Origin: JABMQB01 sp964575025
GTDB taxonomy: Bacteria; Bacteroidota; Bacteroidia; Bacteroidales; Prolixibacteraceae
NCBI GenBank assembly: GCA_964575025.1
Contig: CAZNPV010000008.1
Coordinates: forward strand, 27,269-91,268
DNA length: 64,000 nt
Direction of reading: 5' to 3'
Positions 35,912 through 44,182 of this stretch are shown here, one piece after another; positions within the stretch are counted from its first letter, which is position 1, and each line of letters starts with the position of its first letter. The notes under the pieces were generated by a model, which saw nothing but the letters and a program-made list of their open reading frames with translations, did not search any database and was not told the origin of the DNA. The translations under genes were made by a program, and so were the position numbers.

Positions 35912-36715
35912 ATGCAACAAAGAAAATGTATTCTGATCATTGGGATGATCCTGTTGTTTGTCTTTGCGGAAAACACAAAAGCAAACATACTGGTTATGAA
36001 TGGGCTGACTCATGAACACCAGGCTGTACAGGGAGAGGTTAGAAACGGAATTATTGAATTAAAGAACGTTTCGCAGCAACCTCAATCCGTACAACTTTAC
36101 CAACGGGATTACTGGTACTCCCATCAAGGTGAAAACCGGCATGACACACCGGGTACCCTGAAACGTTCCAATGCAGGGTGGATCAACATCAACCCAACAT
36201 TTGTAACGCTGGCCCCGGAAGAAACAGTCACCGTGGAATATGAAATAACCATTCCGGCTGTTGACTCTCTTACAGGAACCTATTGGAGTGTTATCATGGT
36301 AGAAGGATTGCAACCCCCGGACACGGCTGCTACGGAAGGCATCAGGATAAATACGGTAATCCGGTATGCCGTACAGATCATTACCCATATTGGCAATAGT
36401 GGAACGGTCAATATAACCTTTCTGCGTTTCAATCTTTCAAAGCAGGAGAACGGTACCGAATTAGCAGTGGTACTGGAAAATATTGGTCAACGGTTGGTCA
36501 AACCGGAAGTAAGTATTGAAATTTACGATTCCAACGGCACTACCCTCGGAGTGACTACTGCAGAAAGCAGAAAACTCTACCCGGGAACATCAGCGAATTT
36601 CTTCCTTGACTTATCCCATCTTCAAACCGGTTCCTATACCGGTATTTTAATTGCGGACTGTGGAGATGATTATGTGTTTGGTTCCAACCTTACACTTGAC
36701 ATAAAAGATGATTAA
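35912..36715 (+). CDS. Periplasmic chaperone-like protein with two Ig-like domains
   Basis: 267 residues from the ATG at 35912; the frame extends upstream to a non-ATG codon. A signal peptide (about 1-24) is followed by an Ig-like domain with ELKNVSQQPQSVQLYQRDYW, VTLAPEETVTVEYEITIPA and LTGTYWSVIMVEG, resembling PapD/DUF916-type domains that bind partner strands. A second Ig-like domain (about 155-265) carries TELAVVLENIGQRLVKPEVS and YPGTSANFFLDLSHLQTGSY. There is no C-terminal membrane anchor, so a soluble periplasmic protein is expected. It overlaps the barrel gene downstream by eight bases, a strong sign of functional coupling. By analogy it would escort the small secreted subunits; the family name is not certain. 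Confidence 0.65.
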   Translation: MQQRKCILIIGMILLFVFAENTKANILVMNGLTHEHQAVQGEVRNGIIELKNVSQQPQSVQLYQRDYWYSHQGENRHDTPGTLKRSNAGWININPTFVTLAPEETVTVEYEITIPAVDSLTGTYWSVIMVEGLQPPDTAATEGIRINTVIRYAVQIITHIGNSGTVNITFLRFNLSKQENGTELAVVLENIGQRLVKPEVSIEIYDSNGTTLGVTTAESRKLYPGTSANFFLDLSHLQTGSYTGILIADCGDDYVFGSNLTLDIKDD

Positions 36716-39428
36716 TCAACGTATTCTGGTACTGTTCTTTTTATTTATTCCGATTCTCAGTTTTCCGCAATCAGGAAGCGATGTGGCTTTGGAATTAATG
36801 TCACGGACCCATAACTTTGAACCTGGCAGGATCCATACGCTTGTCTTTAAAATAAACAACAATGCTGCAACCCGGATATCCCTGCAACCCTACCTTACGC
36901 TTCCTGCGGGACTGAAACTCATTTCTGAGCTAAAACCACTGGATCTGGCACCGGAAGGGCAGAACATCCTGATTATAACCCTGAACATTCCCTCAAACTA
37001 TCAAGCGGGGAACTATACGTTCTCGGTAAGGCTGGTGAATCCTGCCAATCCTTCTGTTGTATATGCTGATTATTCATCCGGAATGACTGTTAAGGAAGAT
37101 CCCGCAATAACCATTGATTTAATTTATGCGCCTGATTATGTAAAAGCGGGTGAACAGATTGAGGCTTCCTTTGTTGTCAGGAATACCGGGAATACAACAG
37201 AAGACCTGAACCTGAATGCCACAAACTGCAGCATTGAAGGTCCGCATACCATTCGTTTATCCCCGGGAAACTCTTCGGTTGTCAGGGTGGTTGCAGAGAC
37301 CAATGAAAATATAACCATGGTAAGCCGTAAGACCTTTTACATCAATGCAGGAAACAATCACATGGAGGAAGTAAGACAAAGCGGCTCAGTGCGTATCATG
37401 CCGGTAAATATAGATACCCAGGATCTCTACCACAGATTCCCGGTATCAATCACAGCACGTTACCTGACAAAAGGGAAAGATGGAGAATTCTCAGGAGGCT
37501 ACCAGCTAGAAGCAAAAGGTTCAGGATCCATCGACCCGGAAGGGATTCACAAGGTGGAATTTGTGGCCCGGGGCCCGAACCAGTTTGACCTTTCGTTGCT
37601 GGGCCTCTACGATGAATATACCCTGAATTATACCAACCGGTTTATGAAACTTAAAACCGGAGACAATTCCTATTCGATGACTCCCCTGACTGAATATTCC
37701 AGGTATGGAAGAGGAATTGAACAGACCTTCACATTTCTGGGCACTTCCCGGGCCGGCATGATGTACCTGACTCCCAGGTTCAATAAAAACTTTACAGCAG
37801 AATACGGAGCTTTCGTAAACCTCGACATCTATAAAAAAAACGGATTCGGTTTATATTACCTCCGGAAAAAAGTAACCTCCGGGGAGCATGAAAACTTATA
37901 CAGCATTACAGCCAATTTGCAACCCCTGGAACGAACATCCCTCGAAATGGAAGCTTCCTGGGGAGAGAAAAACGGAAGTACCGACTTTGCTTACCGGATT
38001 AATGTAAATTCACAGTTCTCAGGATTCTCCCTGTCATCCTTCTACCTTCATGCAGGCAAAGATTACCCGGGTTATTACTCCAATTCCGATTTTTATTCAG
38101 GCCATCTGAATTACAATATAGCACGCTGGTTAACCATAGGATTAAATGCTCGTCAGGATTTTATGAACGCACAGGTGGATACGCTGCTTATGACGTCCCC
38201 TTTCTCAAAGTTCTATCAGGCACATGCCAATTTCAGAATGGGAAACCGGATCTACTTTAAAACCTATATCAGGAAAAACGAAAGGGAGGACCGTTCCCTG
38301 GCCAAGAAATTCCACTATCAGACGGTATCTGTGAATACATCCCTCTCACACAGGCTGGAACGTTTTGGGTATGGCCTGGAAGGCGAATACGGAAATACGG
38401 AGAATTTCCTCCTGCAAGAAGCAGAAAACCGGAAAAAAACCTACCGGTTGAGCGGCAACTTTTATTGGCAACCCAACCAGAAACATAACCTACAGGGATT
38501 TATTACCTATACGAATCTGAACACATTTATTTCCAGCCAGCAGGAAAACAACTTTATCTTTGGACTAACAGCCTCCGGTAACCTGGCACGAAATCTTCGG
38601 GCGAACCTTCAACTGCAAAATGCCTATTCCATTGAAGAATATTACAGAAACCGGAACCTGGTTCAACTTATTATTGATTACAATTTCTTAAAACGCCATC
38701 GTTTATCATTGAACAGCTTCTATACAATCTTTCAGAATGAAGTATCCGGGCCTGATTATTCAATCTCATTAAACTATTCCCTGACTCTGGGGATTCCTTT
38801 AAAAAAGATTGCAGAAGCCGGATCCGTCACAGGAAAGATCGAAAATGCCGGGGTTGAAACAATCAGCGATATTGTATTATCTGTCGGTGGACAATCCGCA
38901 ATAACCGATGAATCCGGAAATTTTTCTTTCAAGAACCTGAAACCAGGTTCCTATAATTTGTTAATCGACCGTTCCACACTAAATATGGAGGATATTCCGG
39001 ATATCCTTACTCCCATAACCATTGCTGTTGAGGGGAATAAGGAAACGATAGTCACCTTTGGAATGACTAAAGCAGCCAAAGTGAGGGGATTAATAAAATT
39101 TGAAGCGGATGACACGAAAACATCGGCCGATGAAACCATGCTGCCATTCGGGCAACTTGTTATGGAATTAACCCGGGAGGAGGAATCCATCCGGATTATT
39201 TCGGATCAAAACGGAACCTTCCGGTTTCCGAATGTCAGGCCGGGAAAATGGGTTTTGAAGGTATACAGCTCCGGATTGGACAAACAATATGTGCTGAAGA
39301 AAGATCATTTTGATTTCTCCTTATCCCCGGGGGAAGTCAAAGAAATAACTATCGCTGTGCAAAAAAAGAAGCGAAATATCATTTTTATAAATAATAATAT
39401 TAACTTGTCTTCTGATGGCAACAAATAA
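36708..39428 (+). CDS. Usher-like outer-membrane barrel with flanking Ig-like domains
   Basis: 906 residues: signal peptide (about 1-20); two N-terminal Ig-like domains (about 25-225; the second has VKAGEQIEASFVVRNTGNTT, resembling the NEW3/COG1470 type); a long stretch of alternating aromatic strands (about 245-700: FSLSSFYLHAGKD, FYQAHANFRMGNRIYFKT, LQGFITYTNLNTF) expected to form an outer-membrane barrel; and two C-terminal beta-sandwich domains (SVTGKIENAGVE at about 705, KVRGLIKFEADD at about 788) of the carboxypeptidase-regulatory type. Classical ushers have an N-terminal domain, a 24-strand barrel with plug and C-terminal domains; the size and plan are comparable but no usher motif was recognised. 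It overlaps the chaperone-like gene by eight bases and is followed by further subunit genes. Confidence 0.65.
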   Translation: MINQRILVLFFLFIPILSFPQSGSDVALELMSRTHNFEPGRIHTLVFKINNNAATRISLQPYLTLPAGLKLISELKPLDLAPEGQNILIITLNIPSNYQAGNYTFSVRLVNPANPSVVYADYSSGMTVKEDPAITIDLIYAPDYVKAGEQIEASFVVRNTGNTTEDLNLNATNCSIEGPHTIRLSPGNSSVVRVVAETNENITMVSRKTFYINAGNNHMEEVRQSGSVRIMPVNIDTQDLYHRFPVSITARYLTKGKDGEFSGGYQLEAKGSGSIDPEGIHKVEFVARGPNQFDLSLLGLYDEYTLNYTNRFMKLKTGDNSYSMTPLTEYSRYGRGIEQTFTFLGTSRAGMMYLTPRFNKNFTAEYGAFVNLDIYKKNGFGLYYLRKKVTSGEHENLYSITANLQPLERTSLEMEASWGEKNGSTDFAYRINVNSQFSGFSLSSFYLHAGKDYPGYYSNSDFYSGHLNYNIARWLTIGLNARQDFMNAQVDTLLMTSPFSKFYQAHANFRMGNRIYFKTYIRKNEREDRSLAKKFHYQTVSVNTSLSHRLERFGYGLEGEYGNTENFLLQEAENRKKTYRLSGNFYWQPNQKHNLQGFITYTNLNTFISSQQENNFIFGLTASGNLARNLRANLQLQNAYSIEEYYRNRNLVQLIIDYNFLKRHRLSLNSFYTIFQNEVSGPDYSISLNYSLTLGIPLKKIAEAGSVTGKIENAGVETISDIVLSVGGQSAITDESGNFSFKNLKPGSYNLLIDRSTLNMEDIPDILTPITIAVEGNKETIVTFGMTKAAKVRGLIKFEADDTKTSADETMLPFGQLVMELTREEESIRIISDQNGTFRFPNVRPGKWVLKVYSSGLDKQYVLKKDHFDFSLSPGEVKEITIAVQKKKRNIIFINNNINLSSDGNK

Positions 39429-39520
39429 ATTGCAATCCTATGAAACGAACCCCGATCCCGACGACTATCAGTACGGGCCAGGTTCCATGAGTTACCATAA
39501 ATAATAAACAATTTAAACGA

Positions 39521-40096
39521 ATGAAATTACGAAACAAAACCATACGCATAACGACGGCCATGATGATTGCATGTTTTCTGTTTTTCATAAAAAGCTATGC
39601 TCAGGATGATGAAGATGGCTGTTCCCTGTCGTTTTCCATCCCTGAAATGGCCCTGATTGATATTGAACCACCCGGGTTATCCCATCTATATCTGACGCTG
39701 GAAGCTGGTTCAGAATCGGGACAACCCATAAAAGCGAAAGGTCCTATCAATGACAATTTATGGATCAATTATACTTCCTGTATGGCTTCCGGAGCTGGCA
39801 GCAGGTCGGTAAGTGTCCAGATAGCAAGCGGAACCATCCCCGACGGAGTACAGCTTATTTTGTCCCCATCCGGATTCTCGGGCAGTGGTCAGGGAACACA
39901 CGGAAGTCCAGTTGGAGAAATCAATCTGTCACAAACTCCACAAACATTGATCTCAGGAATTGGCCGCTGTTTTACCGGGGACGGTCAAAATAACGGACAC
40001 AAGCTGAACTATTCTCTGCGGATCTCTGATTATGAATCATTAAATTTTGATGGTTCATCCAATATTCAAATTGCATTTACATTAACTGATAATTAA
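39521..40096 (+). CDS. Fimbria-like secreted subunit, paralogue 3
   Basis: 191 residues with a signal peptide (about 1-27). It keeps the family motifs: FSIPEMALIDIE, LWINYTSCMASG, GTIPDGVQL, SPVGEINLS, GIGRCFTGDGQNNGHKLNYS and the ending AFTLTDN. Three cysteines are in the mature part (CSLSF near the N-terminus, SCMAS and RCFTG), so an internal disulfide is possible. It lies about 90 bases after the barrel gene and four bases before the last gene of the locus. It is the most diverged of the three paralogues. Confidence 0.7.
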   Translation: MKLRNKTIRITTAMMIACFLFFIKSYAQDDEDGCSLSFSIPEMALIDIEPPGLSHLYLTLEAGSESGQPIKAKGPINDNLWINYTSCMASGAGSRSVSVQIASGTIPDGVQLILSPSGFSGSGQGTHGSPVGEINLSQTPQTLISGIGRCFTGDGQNNGHKLNYSLRISDYESLNFDGSSNIQIAFTLTDN

Positions 40097-40100
40097 ACCT

Positions 40101-40598
40101 ATGCGTTGGACAGTATCTATCATTTTAACGATCATGCTTCTTCCTGTAACCGGTCTGGGACAAGTTCAGCTTAGGGTTATGGGTGATCCTTTATTTCCGG
40201 GTTCAACGTTCGATCTGACAGAAGCAGGAATGGATTATACGCATGCCGTTACCAGTACCTCAGGCCCTATGATAACCATTAGCCATAAACATGGACGGAA
40301 AAAGAATTTCGGGGAATTTGAATGGCGCCTGGCTGTGCACAAATCGGATGTCTACTGGAACAATGAACTAAAGGTGGATATCAGAAGATCAGGAGACGGA
40401 GAACCCGGGTCACGGTTTAACAACTGGATTGCCGGAGGTACAAATTTCCAGACCCTCACCGCTATGCCTATCACCTTCTTTGAAGGAGGGGCTGTGAGAA
40501 ACAACGTGCCTGTCGAATTCCGCATTAATAATATCTCAGTACTGATACCTGCCGATGAATATGAGACCACGATTTATTTTACAGTTTACGAGAACTGA
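40101..40598 (+). CDS. Secreted all-beta protein, last gene of the fimbria-like locus
   Basis: 165 residues with a signal peptide (about 1-21). The mature part begins QLRVMGDPLFPGSTFDLTEA and ends VLIPADEYETTIYFTVYEN. It does not carry the IPEVAL/WxNYS/YTGxG motifs of the three paralogues but is similar in size and all-beta composition. In chaperone-usher operons the last small gene often codes for a tip or minor subunit; that role is only a suggestion here. It is four bases from the preceding gene, so almost certainly co-transcribed. Confidence 0.65.
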   Translation: MRWTVSIILTIMLLPVTGLGQVQLRVMGDPLFPGSTFDLTEAGMDYTHAVTSTSGPMITISHKHGRKKNFGEFEWRLAVHKSDVYWNNELKVDIRRSGDGEPGSRFNNWIAGGTNFQTLTAMPITFFEGGAVRNNVPVEFRINNISVLIPADEYETTIYFTVYEN

Positions 40599-40606
40599 AA
40601 AATACG

Positions 40607-40690
40607 TTGCTTCCCTTGCAAAAACGTTGCGTCCTTTGCGGTTAAATTGATTTTTCAAACAGCTTCGTCAGCGGCATAATTGACAGAGGG
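40607..40690. repeat. 84-bp intergenic repeat, copy 1 (downstream of the fimbria-like locus)
   Basis: Matches 41480-41563 at 75 of 84 positions by eye, same orientation. Begins ttgcttcccttgc and ends gacagaggg. The two copies flank iorB. It is non-coding and contains the ccttgc...gcgtcct pattern that I recall from dispersed Bacteroidota intergenic repeats. Confidence 0.85.
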
Positions 40691-40752
40691 ATGAATAAAA
40701 TATCCCCCTGTTGCGATCTTTTTATCTTATCAGGGCTGAACAGATTCGTTGG

Positions 40753-41349
40753 TTACCTTTCAGAAGCAATATCCAAACCTGCCCTGAATGCTTCGATATT
40801 TAATGCAACAATCTGAACCCCTTTTTTTTCAAAAATTTTTCTGATGTTCTGTTCAATAAGGCTTTTTTCTATCTTGAGAAAGGGAGTCGCAGCGCCAAGC
40901 ATCACCATGTTCGAAGCTTTCGGATTCCCCAGTTTTTTTGCGATCTTTTCAGCATCCAGGGCAACAAAGGAAGATACTTTTTTTAATTCGTTGAATATCT
41001 TTTCCTCCTCAGGATAATCAGGAATATTCTTAACCGGAACCGTGTTGGTGACCACACAACCTTTTTCGGATAAAAAATTCAGGTAACGGAGTGATTCCAT
41101 TGGTTCAACCGAAAGAATAACATCCGCACTTCCTTCAGGGATCAGATCCGATGCAATAGGGTAATCAGCAATTCTGAGGTGCGATATAACAGCACCGCCA
41201 CGCTGGCTCATTCCGTGGGTTTCTGCCTGTTTCAGGTAAAGGCCTTCATTAACGGCTGCAAATCCGATAACCGAGGCTATTGAAAGGATTCCCTGTCCTC
41301 CTACTCCGGCTAAAAGTATATCGATCTTCATTGATTTAAAATTTTTCAT
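40753..41349 (-). CDS. iorB: Indolepyruvate:ferredoxin oxidoreductase, beta subunit
   Basis: 198 residues (an ATG six codons in, at 41331, is an equally good start). DILLAGVGGQGILSIASVIG, AETHGMSQRGGAVISHLRI and NMVMLGAATPFL are typical of the gamma-domain of 2-oxoacid:ferredoxin oxidoreductases. With IorA it oxidatively decarboxylates aryl pyruvates from aromatic amino acids, giving aryl-acetyl-CoA and reduced ferredoxin. It is transcribed after iorA on the same strand but 225 bases away, with an intergenic repeat copy in between. Confidence 0.92.
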   Translation of the reverse strand: MKNFKSMKIDILLAGVGGQGILSIASVIGFAAVNEGLYLKQAETHGMSQRGGAVISHLRIADYPIASDLIPEGSADVILSVEPMESLRYLNFLSEKGCVVTNTVPVKNIPDYPEEEKIFNELKKVSSFVALDAEKIAKKLGNPKASNMVMLGAATPFLKIEKSLIEQNIRKIFEKKGVQIVALNIEAFRAGLDIASER

Positions 41350-41479
41350 TATTTATGGTGACTCATGCAATACCCCTTCCTTATTTGAGCTGGCTGAAAA
41401 TTCATTGGATCTATTAACCGTCCTGTTCGCAAAGAATGCGCTAAGTCCGCAGAGAAGTTACCATCAACAGGAAAATGCT

Positions 41480-41563
41480 TTGCTTCCCTTGCGAAAACGT
41501 TGCGTCCTATGCAGTTAAATTAATTCTTCAAACAACTCCGTCAGCCGCATAATCGACAGAGGG
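41480..41563. repeat. 84-bp intergenic repeat, copy 2 (between iorA and iorB)
   Basis: The second copy of the repeat at 40607-40690, direct orientation. It lies between the stop of iorA and the start of iorB, separating two genes that are normally adjacent. Confidence 0.85.
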
Positions 41564-41574
41564 GTAATTCACTT

Positions 41575-43200
41575 CTACGACATTCCCGCTTCCGGATCTT
41601 TTTCTCTCCTTTTCTTTTTTTTCTCATGCAACAATTTTTGAATGCATTTCCTGCGGGCAATAATAACAGAAACCCCTGTGTATTCCATTTCTTTCCTGAT
41701 CTTCCGGACCATTTCCGCGTGATTCTTTTTCAAGGGGATAACTACCTGTATATGTTCTTTTTCGACCCCCAGGGCTGCGCATAGTTGTTCCAGTCTGCCG
41801 GTAGCCGAAGAATCCTGTCCACCGGTCATAGCAACCGCTTCATTATCAAGAACAATAATATTAACGTTTGATTTTTCCAAAACAGCATCCAACAATCCGG
41901 TCATTCCTGAGTGGGTAAATGTTGAATCACCGATCACAGAAAATACCGGGAACAAACCGGCATCAGCAGCTCCTTTTCCCATGGTTACAGAAGCCCCCAT
42001 ATCCACACAGGTATTCCCCATGTTGTAAGGAGGAAGAGCTCCCAGTGTATAACAACCGATATCCGAAAAAACGTGCCCGTCTCCCCATGGCTCCAGCACC
42101 TCTTTCAATGCCACGAACAAGTCCTGGTGCCCACACCCCGGGCACAATACCGGCGGACGGTTTTTCACCACTTCGGGGACAGCATACGGAACTTTCTTCT
42201 TTCTGCCAAGGGCATGCAACACAATATCGGGGTTCAATTCTCCGGTCCTGGGGATTGTCCCGTCTAAACGGCCCAGAATCCGTTTCCCTTTTCCGAAAAT
42301 ATTCTTTACCATCTCCTCAACCAGCGGATAGCCCTCTTCCAGCACCAGAATTTCGTCGCAGGAATTTTCCATCTTTTTTATCTTTTCGAGAGGAACCGGA
42401 TAGAAAGAAATTTTTAAAACCGGGTACAAGCATTTAGCCCCAAGAAAATTCTCCATCAAATAATTAAATCCAATTCCGCAGCAAATAATCCCAAGGCTTT
42501 TATCTGAACCATCGGTATACGAATTGAATGCAGACTCTTCGGACCATTCAGCCAGCCGGTCCTGCTTTTCCAGCAGGGCTTTGTAGGATTTCCGGGCGTA
42601 AGCCGGCAGGAGCATAAATTGCAACCGGTTCTCCGGCAACCGGAAGGCATTTTCAGGTTTCTTTTTCTTTCTGGTTATGCCTGCCCTGGAATGGGCCAGA
42701 CGGGTAGTTATGCGCACCATCACCGGTAACGTAATCGCTTCTGAAAGCTCAAATCCCTGGTATACCATATCATATGCTTCCTGTTGACTGGAAGGTTCCA
42801 GCACCAATATCTGTGCAAACTTACCGTAATATCGCGAATCCTGTTCATTTTGTGACGAATGCATCGACATATCATCTGCAACTACTATCACCAATCCTCC
42901 GTGAACACCGGTGATCGCTGAATTCATAAACGGATCAGCTGCAACATTCAGGCCTACATGTTTCATACACACCAGGGAACGCTTCCCTCCGTAAGACATC
43001 CCCAACGCTGCTTCATAAGCAGTCTTTTCGTTGGCAGACCACTTCCGGTGAATTTGGTTCTCAACAGCTGTTTTGTTTGCCTGTATATATTCGGTTATCT
43101 CTGTGGAAGGAGTACCGGGATAGGCATAAACGCCTGATATACCTCCATCAATGGCACCCTGTCCGATTGCTTCAACTCCCAGGTATAGATTTTTTTGCAT
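41575..43200 (-). CDS. iorA: Indolepyruvate:ferredoxin oxidoreductase, alpha subunit
   Basis: 541 residues. The N-terminal pyrimidine domain has GVYAYPGTPSTEITEYIQ and MKHVGLNVAADPFMNSA. The thiamine-diphosphate domain has PVLCPGCGHQDLFVAL and VIGDSTFTHSGMTGLLDAV ... NIIVLDNEAVAMTGGQD, the ThDP/metal-binding GDS...N motif. The C-terminus ends soon after the CIQKLL segment and has no 2[4Fe-4S] ferredoxin domain, which archaeal IorA carries; a separate ferredoxin is then needed. This oxygen-sensitive enzyme indicates anaerobic amino-acid metabolism. Confidence 0.92.
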   Translation of the reverse strand: MQKNLYLGVEAIGQGAIDGGISGVYAYPGTPSTEITEYIQANKTAVENQIHRKWSANEKTAYEAALGMSYGGKRSLVCMKHVGLNVAADPFMNSAITGVHGGLVIVVADDMSMHSSQNEQDSRYYGKFAQILVLEPSSQQEAYDMVYQGFELSEAITLPVMVRITTRLAHSRAGITRKKKKPENAFRLPENRLQFMLLPAYARKSYKALLEKQDRLAEWSEESAFNSYTDGSDKSLGIICCGIGFNYLMENFLGAKCLYPVLKISFYPVPLEKIKKMENSCDEILVLEEGYPLVEEMVKNIFGKGKRILGRLDGTIPRTGELNPDIVLHALGRKKKVPYAVPEVVKNRPPVLCPGCGHQDLFVALKEVLEPWGDGHVFSDIGCYTLGALPPYNMGNTCVDMGASVTMGKGAADAGLFPVFSVIGDSTFTHSGMTGLLDAVLEKSNVNIIVLDNEAVAMTGGQDSSATGRLEQLCAALGVEKEHIQVVIPLKKNHAEMVRKIRKEMEYTGVSVIIARRKCIQKLLHEKKKKRREKDPEAGMS

Positions 43201-43258
43201 AAAACGTTATTTTTCATGTAAAAATAAAAACTCCCGACTATCAAAACAATGCGGTCTG

Positions 43259-43669
43259 TCAGCTATAAAGGGTTAGTACCATTTTACGACTTCCTCCGTA
43301 CTTTCTGAACTCACAAAAATAGATCCCCTGCCAGGTTCCGAGGTTTAACCGGTGGTTTGTCACCGGGATATTCACTGACTGCCCGATAACGGAGGCCTTC
43401 AGATGGGCCGGCATATCGTCAGCACCTTCAAGCGTATGCAAATAACCCGGATCATTCTCAGGAATCATTTTATTCATAAAATATTCAAAATCTCTCCGCA
43501 CCGTAGGATCTGCATTCTCATTGAGGGCAATGCCTGCTGAAGTATGTTTCACAAACAGATTCAACAGACCCTTCTCAGGCAGTTCCTGCAGATTCTCTTC
43601 TACCAACCGGGTAATGAGATGGTACCCGCAACCAAAGGAAGGCAAGGTTATCTCTTTCTGGTATAGCAT
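43259..43669 (-). CDS. YjbQ/UPF0047 family protein
   Basis: 136 residues from the ATG at 43667-43669; the frame extends 40 codons further upstream but without family similarity. The conserved core reads GLLNLFVKHTSAGIALNENA, DADPTVRRDFE-like spacing, HLKASVIGQSVNIPV and LGTWQGIYFCEFR, the YjbQ signature with the metal-binding His residues. Some members have thiamine-phosphate synthase side activity; physiological role is unclear. Confidence 0.9.
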   Translation of the reverse strand: MLYQKEITLPSFGCGYHLITRLVEENLQELPEKGLLNLFVKHTSAGIALNENADPTVRRDFEYFMNKMIPENDPGYLHTLEGADDMPAHLKASVIGQSVNIPVTNHRLNLGTWQGIYFCEFRKYGGSRKMVLTLYS

Positions 43670-43873
43670 GGAATAAACGTTTACATTATACAGAAATACG
43701 TGATGCAAAGAAACGAACCCCGATAGGTGGGAATGCGTTACATGAATCACCGTAATCGGGTATAAATTTAGCCGGATGAAAGGTAACATTTTGATTTCAG
43801 ACAGGAACCCTTCTTCTGATAACTTTCTGTAAAAAAAATATCAAAAAAACGGCAATCCCAACTACGAATTAAC

Positions 43874-43881
43874 TATCTTTG
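43874..43881 (+). promoter_or_regulatory. Promoter -7 box upstream of the cobalamin riboswitch
   Basis: TATCTTTG matches the Bacteroidota TAnnTTTG -7 consensus and lies seven bases before the first base of the riboswitch P1 stem, where transcription would be expected to begin. The -33 element is not clear. Confidence 0.6.
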
Positions 43882-43887
43882 CAGCCG

Positions 43888-44069
43888 GGTTCTGGTTCAT
43901 CACTGTGATATCTTTTGCAGAGATTAAAAGGGAATCCGGTTAAAAACCGGAGCTATACCCGTAGCTGTAAGCTCTATTGTAACTATTTTTTCCTTCATGC
44001 CACTTTCCCAAAGCATCAAGGGATGGGAAGGCCTCAAAAACGGAGCAAGCCAGAAGACCTGCCAGAATC
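43888..44069 (+). ncRNA. Cobalamin riboswitch
   Basis: The B12 box agccagaagacctgcc is at 44048-44063. Upstream are ttaaaagggaatccggt and cggagctatacccgtagctg, the conserved core of adenosyl/aquo-cobalamin riboswitches. Closing P1 arms ggttctgg (43888-43895) and ccagaatc (44062-44069) can pair. It precedes a BtuB-like receptor by 113 bases and would repress uptake genes when cobalamin is plentiful. Confidence 0.95.
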
Positions 44070-44182
44070 TGAATTTTCGTAGCTTTCGGGATAAAAGCGA
44101 AGATTAGGACACATCAGATCAATCTGGTTCTATATTCACTAATACCGATAGGTGCGAATGATACCAATGATCATTTGTAGCT

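Noticed and set aside
43670..43789. N-terminal extension of the YjbQ frame
   Set aside because: The YjbQ family begins at the ATG 43667-43669; the extension has no family similarity.
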